Origin: Porcincola intestinalis | Lineage (GTDB): Bacteria > Bacillota > Clostridia > Lachnospirales > Lachnospiraceae | Length of the DNA stretch: 64,000 nucleotides | Assembly (NCBI RefSeq): GCF_009696445.1 | Contig: NZ_VULZ01000011.1 | Location: 51,649 to 115,648, forward strand | Reading direction: 5' to 3' | Part shown: positions 62,590 to 64,000 of the stretch, piece after piece | Position numbering within the stretch: position 1 is the first letter of the stretch | How the letters are laid out: each line of letters opens with the position of its first letter | Notes under the pieces: generated by a model | The model's database searches: none | What the model was told of the DNA's origin: nothing | The model's input: the letters and a program-made list of their open reading frames with translations, nothing else | Translations under genes and position numbers: made by a program

Positions 62590-63603
62590 TTACTGCCATC
62601 CATCAGTGCCATAGTCAGCAACATTCTCAGGGCTGATCAGGAATGTATCAACCGGATATCTGAACTGAACTTCCTTGCCTGCCATGATGTCATACATGAT
62701 TTCAACAGCCTTGTCAGCGATGGAAATCGGGGACTGAGCACCGGTAGCACGGAGCAGGGAACCTTCCTTGGACATCTCTGCCTTGAAATCAGGAGATCCG
62801 TCAACACCATAGATCAGAACCTTCTTGAGACCTGCACCCTCCGCAGATGCCAGTGCACCAAGAGCCGTCGGGTCGTTTCCGCCGAAGATAGCAACAACAT
62901 CCGGATGAGCCTGAAGCAGGTCATCAGCGATCTTCTGTGCTTCCTGAAGATTGCCCTTCGCATCCTGCTGCGCCACGATGTTGAATCCATGGCCGTCGAT
63001 TGCATCGAGGAAGCCCTTTGTTCTGTCAACGATGGAATTCATGGTCGGGGAATCAAGAACAATGATATCGCCGCCGTCCGGGCACTGCTTGACAAGATCC
63101 TCGCCGCAGACCTTGCCGGCATTGTAGTTATCAGACCCCGTGTAGGAAACAACATAATCCTTCATGTCCGCAACCTCTGTGTCGAAGTTGACCATCGGGA
63201 TCCCTGCTGCCTTCACTTCATCCAGCGCCGGTACAATTCCCTCTGCCTCTGCCGGGTTGACGAAATACCCGTCCGGCTTCTGAGAGATTGCGTCTTCCAT
63301 CTGAGAAATCTGAAGCGTGACATCATTCGCCGGATCAGATGTGATCAGTGTGTCCCCGTTCTCCTTCAGTTTCTTCTCAATCTCGTTCTGAATCGTGACG
63401 AAGAACGGATTGGATCCATCCATGCAGGTATACGCAAATGTATATCCGCCATCCGGCCTGTCCTTTTTATACTGAGTCGTATCGACCATAATCTTGGTCT
63501 GGTCTTCCTCCGTTGATGCCTCCGTCTCTCCGGCCATCGCATATCCGCTCATCGAGAACAGCATGGATGCGGCAAACACGCCTGCCCAGATCTTCTTGTT
63601 CAT
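62590..63603 (-). CDS. RbsB-like sugar-binding protein
   Basis: 337 residues from the ATG at 63603 (AAGGAGGGCATTTACT upstream); a much longer in-frame open stretch has no ribosome site. Signal peptide 1-25 (WAGVFAASMLFSMSGYAMA), then GETEASTEED; no lipobox Cys. Peripla_BP_4-type body (FAYTCMDGSNPFFVTI, DGYFVNPAEAEGIV, VVAIFGGNDPTALGALA). First gene of the resident transport operon. Confidence 0.92.
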   Translation of the reverse strand: MNKKIWAGVFAASMLFSMSGYAMAGETEASTEEDQTKIMVDTTQYKKDRPDGGYTFAYTCMDGSNPFFVTIQNEIEKKLKENGDTLITSDPANDVTLQISQMEDAISQKPDGYFVNPAEAEGIVPALDEVKAAGIPMVNFDTEVADMKDYVVSYTGSDNYNAGKVCGEDLVKQCPDGGDIIVLDSPTMNSIVDRTKGFLDAIDGHGFNIVAQQDAKGNLQEAQKIADDLLQAHPDVVAIFGGNDPTALGALASAEGAGLKKVLIYGVDGSPDFKAEMSKEGSLLRATGAQSPISIADKAVEIMYDIMAGKEVQFRYPVDTFLISPENVADYGTDGWQ

Positions 63604-63675
63604 AGTAAATGCCCTCCTTTGAGATGTTGTGTTGAAGCGGTATTCGTACATGTTCATACCACTTCTGTTTGCACA

Positions 63676-63704
63676 ACTATACCACCCTCGTCCGGACAAA
63701 TCAA
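63676..63704 (-). promoter_or_regulatory. Promoter of the resident sugar operon
   Basis: On the minus strand TTGATT and TATAGT with a 17-base spacer, about 72 bases before the binding-protein start. The -10 matches at five of six positions. The spacer contains TCCGGA, a small palindrome. Confidence 0.6.
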
Positions 63705-63881
63705 TATGTTCTTTATATTTTATTGTATATTATGCTGATCAAAATCCATATTTGTACTGTACAATTGTTTATTTTGTTCTCTCCGTTCATCTTCACAAAT
63801 ATGTCCTGCTGGCAATTGTGTCATCAGAGCGCCTATACGCATCACTGGAATTAAAAAACCGGCTCCGCAGGCAATTGATAT

Positions 63882-63927
63882 GCTACCCCCAAGTAGGACA
63901 ATGAAATATAAAACCTACTTGGGGGTA
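63882..63927. repeat. Inverted repeat at the IS left end
   Basis: GCTACCCCCAAGTAGG (63882-63897) faces CCTACTTGGGGGTA (63914-63927), a 14-bp complement across 16 bases. It lies just before the transposase start and is probably the terminal inverted repeat region of the element, with a hairpin that may limit translation of read-through transcripts. Confidence 0.6.
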
Positions 63928-63932
63928 TTTCT

Positions 63933-64000
63933 ATGTCTAGGAAAAGCAAAATTGATCCGATAGAAAAAGTAAAGATCATTGAACGGCTACTGGCAGAAGA
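63933..64000 (+). mobile_element. IS3-type insertion sequence, first codons of OrfA (cut by window edge)
   Basis: ATG at 63933 then MSRKSKIDPIEKVKIIERLLAEE up to the window edge, typical of the HTH start of IS3-family OrfA transposase subunits in Clostridia. Only 22 codons are visible. The inverted repeat upstream supports an intact left end. It sits 330 bases behind the sugar-binding protein start. Confidence 0.7.

Overview
The window looks like chromosomal DNA of a Gram-positive, Clostridia-type anaerobe, most likely a Lachnospiraceae member; the genus cannot be fixed from sequence alone. Pointers are spoVG, an HPr kinase (hprK), the DnaD-like/DnaC-like pair, the glgC-glgD pair, a DUF5685-type protein, a long (400 aa) PRPP synthetase, and purine synthesis that uses a stand-alone AICAR transformylase with a PurO-type IMP cyclohydrolase. 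The backbone is GC-rich. Two stretches (about 0.6-4.7 kb and 50.7-57.5 kb) are visibly AT-rich and look acquired. Most genes lie on the minus strand.

Layout. 1-4.9 kb: a partial secreted protein, then a decayed integrative element lodged in the 3' end of a tRNA-Pro(CGG) gene. The element has imperfect end repeats at 591-616 and 4776-4802, a broken relaxase, an excisionase stub and an integrase relic; it carries a BlaI/BlaR1-like pair and a secreted protein. 5-18 kb: an RsmF-type rRNA methyltransferase, a three-gene MoxR/VWA/membrane-protein operon, a CstA-type transporter, an Lrp regulator with an aminotransferase, an AIR-synthase-like protein, a VanW protein and a 49-residue membrane protein. 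18-29 kb: uvrC-hprK-glucokinase, a PAP2-type membrane protein, ftsH, a cytidylate-kinase-like protein, cobT, and DnaJ/DUF5685/zinc-ribbon genes. 29-38 kb: a large sensor kinase and its response regulator with a 33-bp minisatellite beside the kinase stop codon, plsC, spoVG, glgC-glgD, and the divergent murC. 38-49 kb: DnaD-like and DnaC-like genes, prs, the split purine pair, a YhaN/YhaO-like pair, deoC and mscL.

49-64 kb is a sugar-catabolism region. The resident set, read right to left, is an RbsB-like binding protein, RbsA-like ATPase, RbsC-like permease, PfkB-type kinase, class II aldolase and D-lyxose-isomerase-like enzyme: import, isomerise, phosphorylate, cleave. A second, AT-rich operon is inserted into it: solute-binding protein, two MalFG-type permeases, an ADP-dependent-kinase-like protein, an RpiR regulator and another class II aldolase. 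Both ends of the insert carry copies of the mscL 3' end, isomerase and aldolase 3' part: left copy mscL complete and aldolase truncated, right copy mscL truncated and aldolase complete. That is the arrangement a single homologous crossover with a circular donor would leave. The window closes in the left end of an IS3-type insertion sequence.
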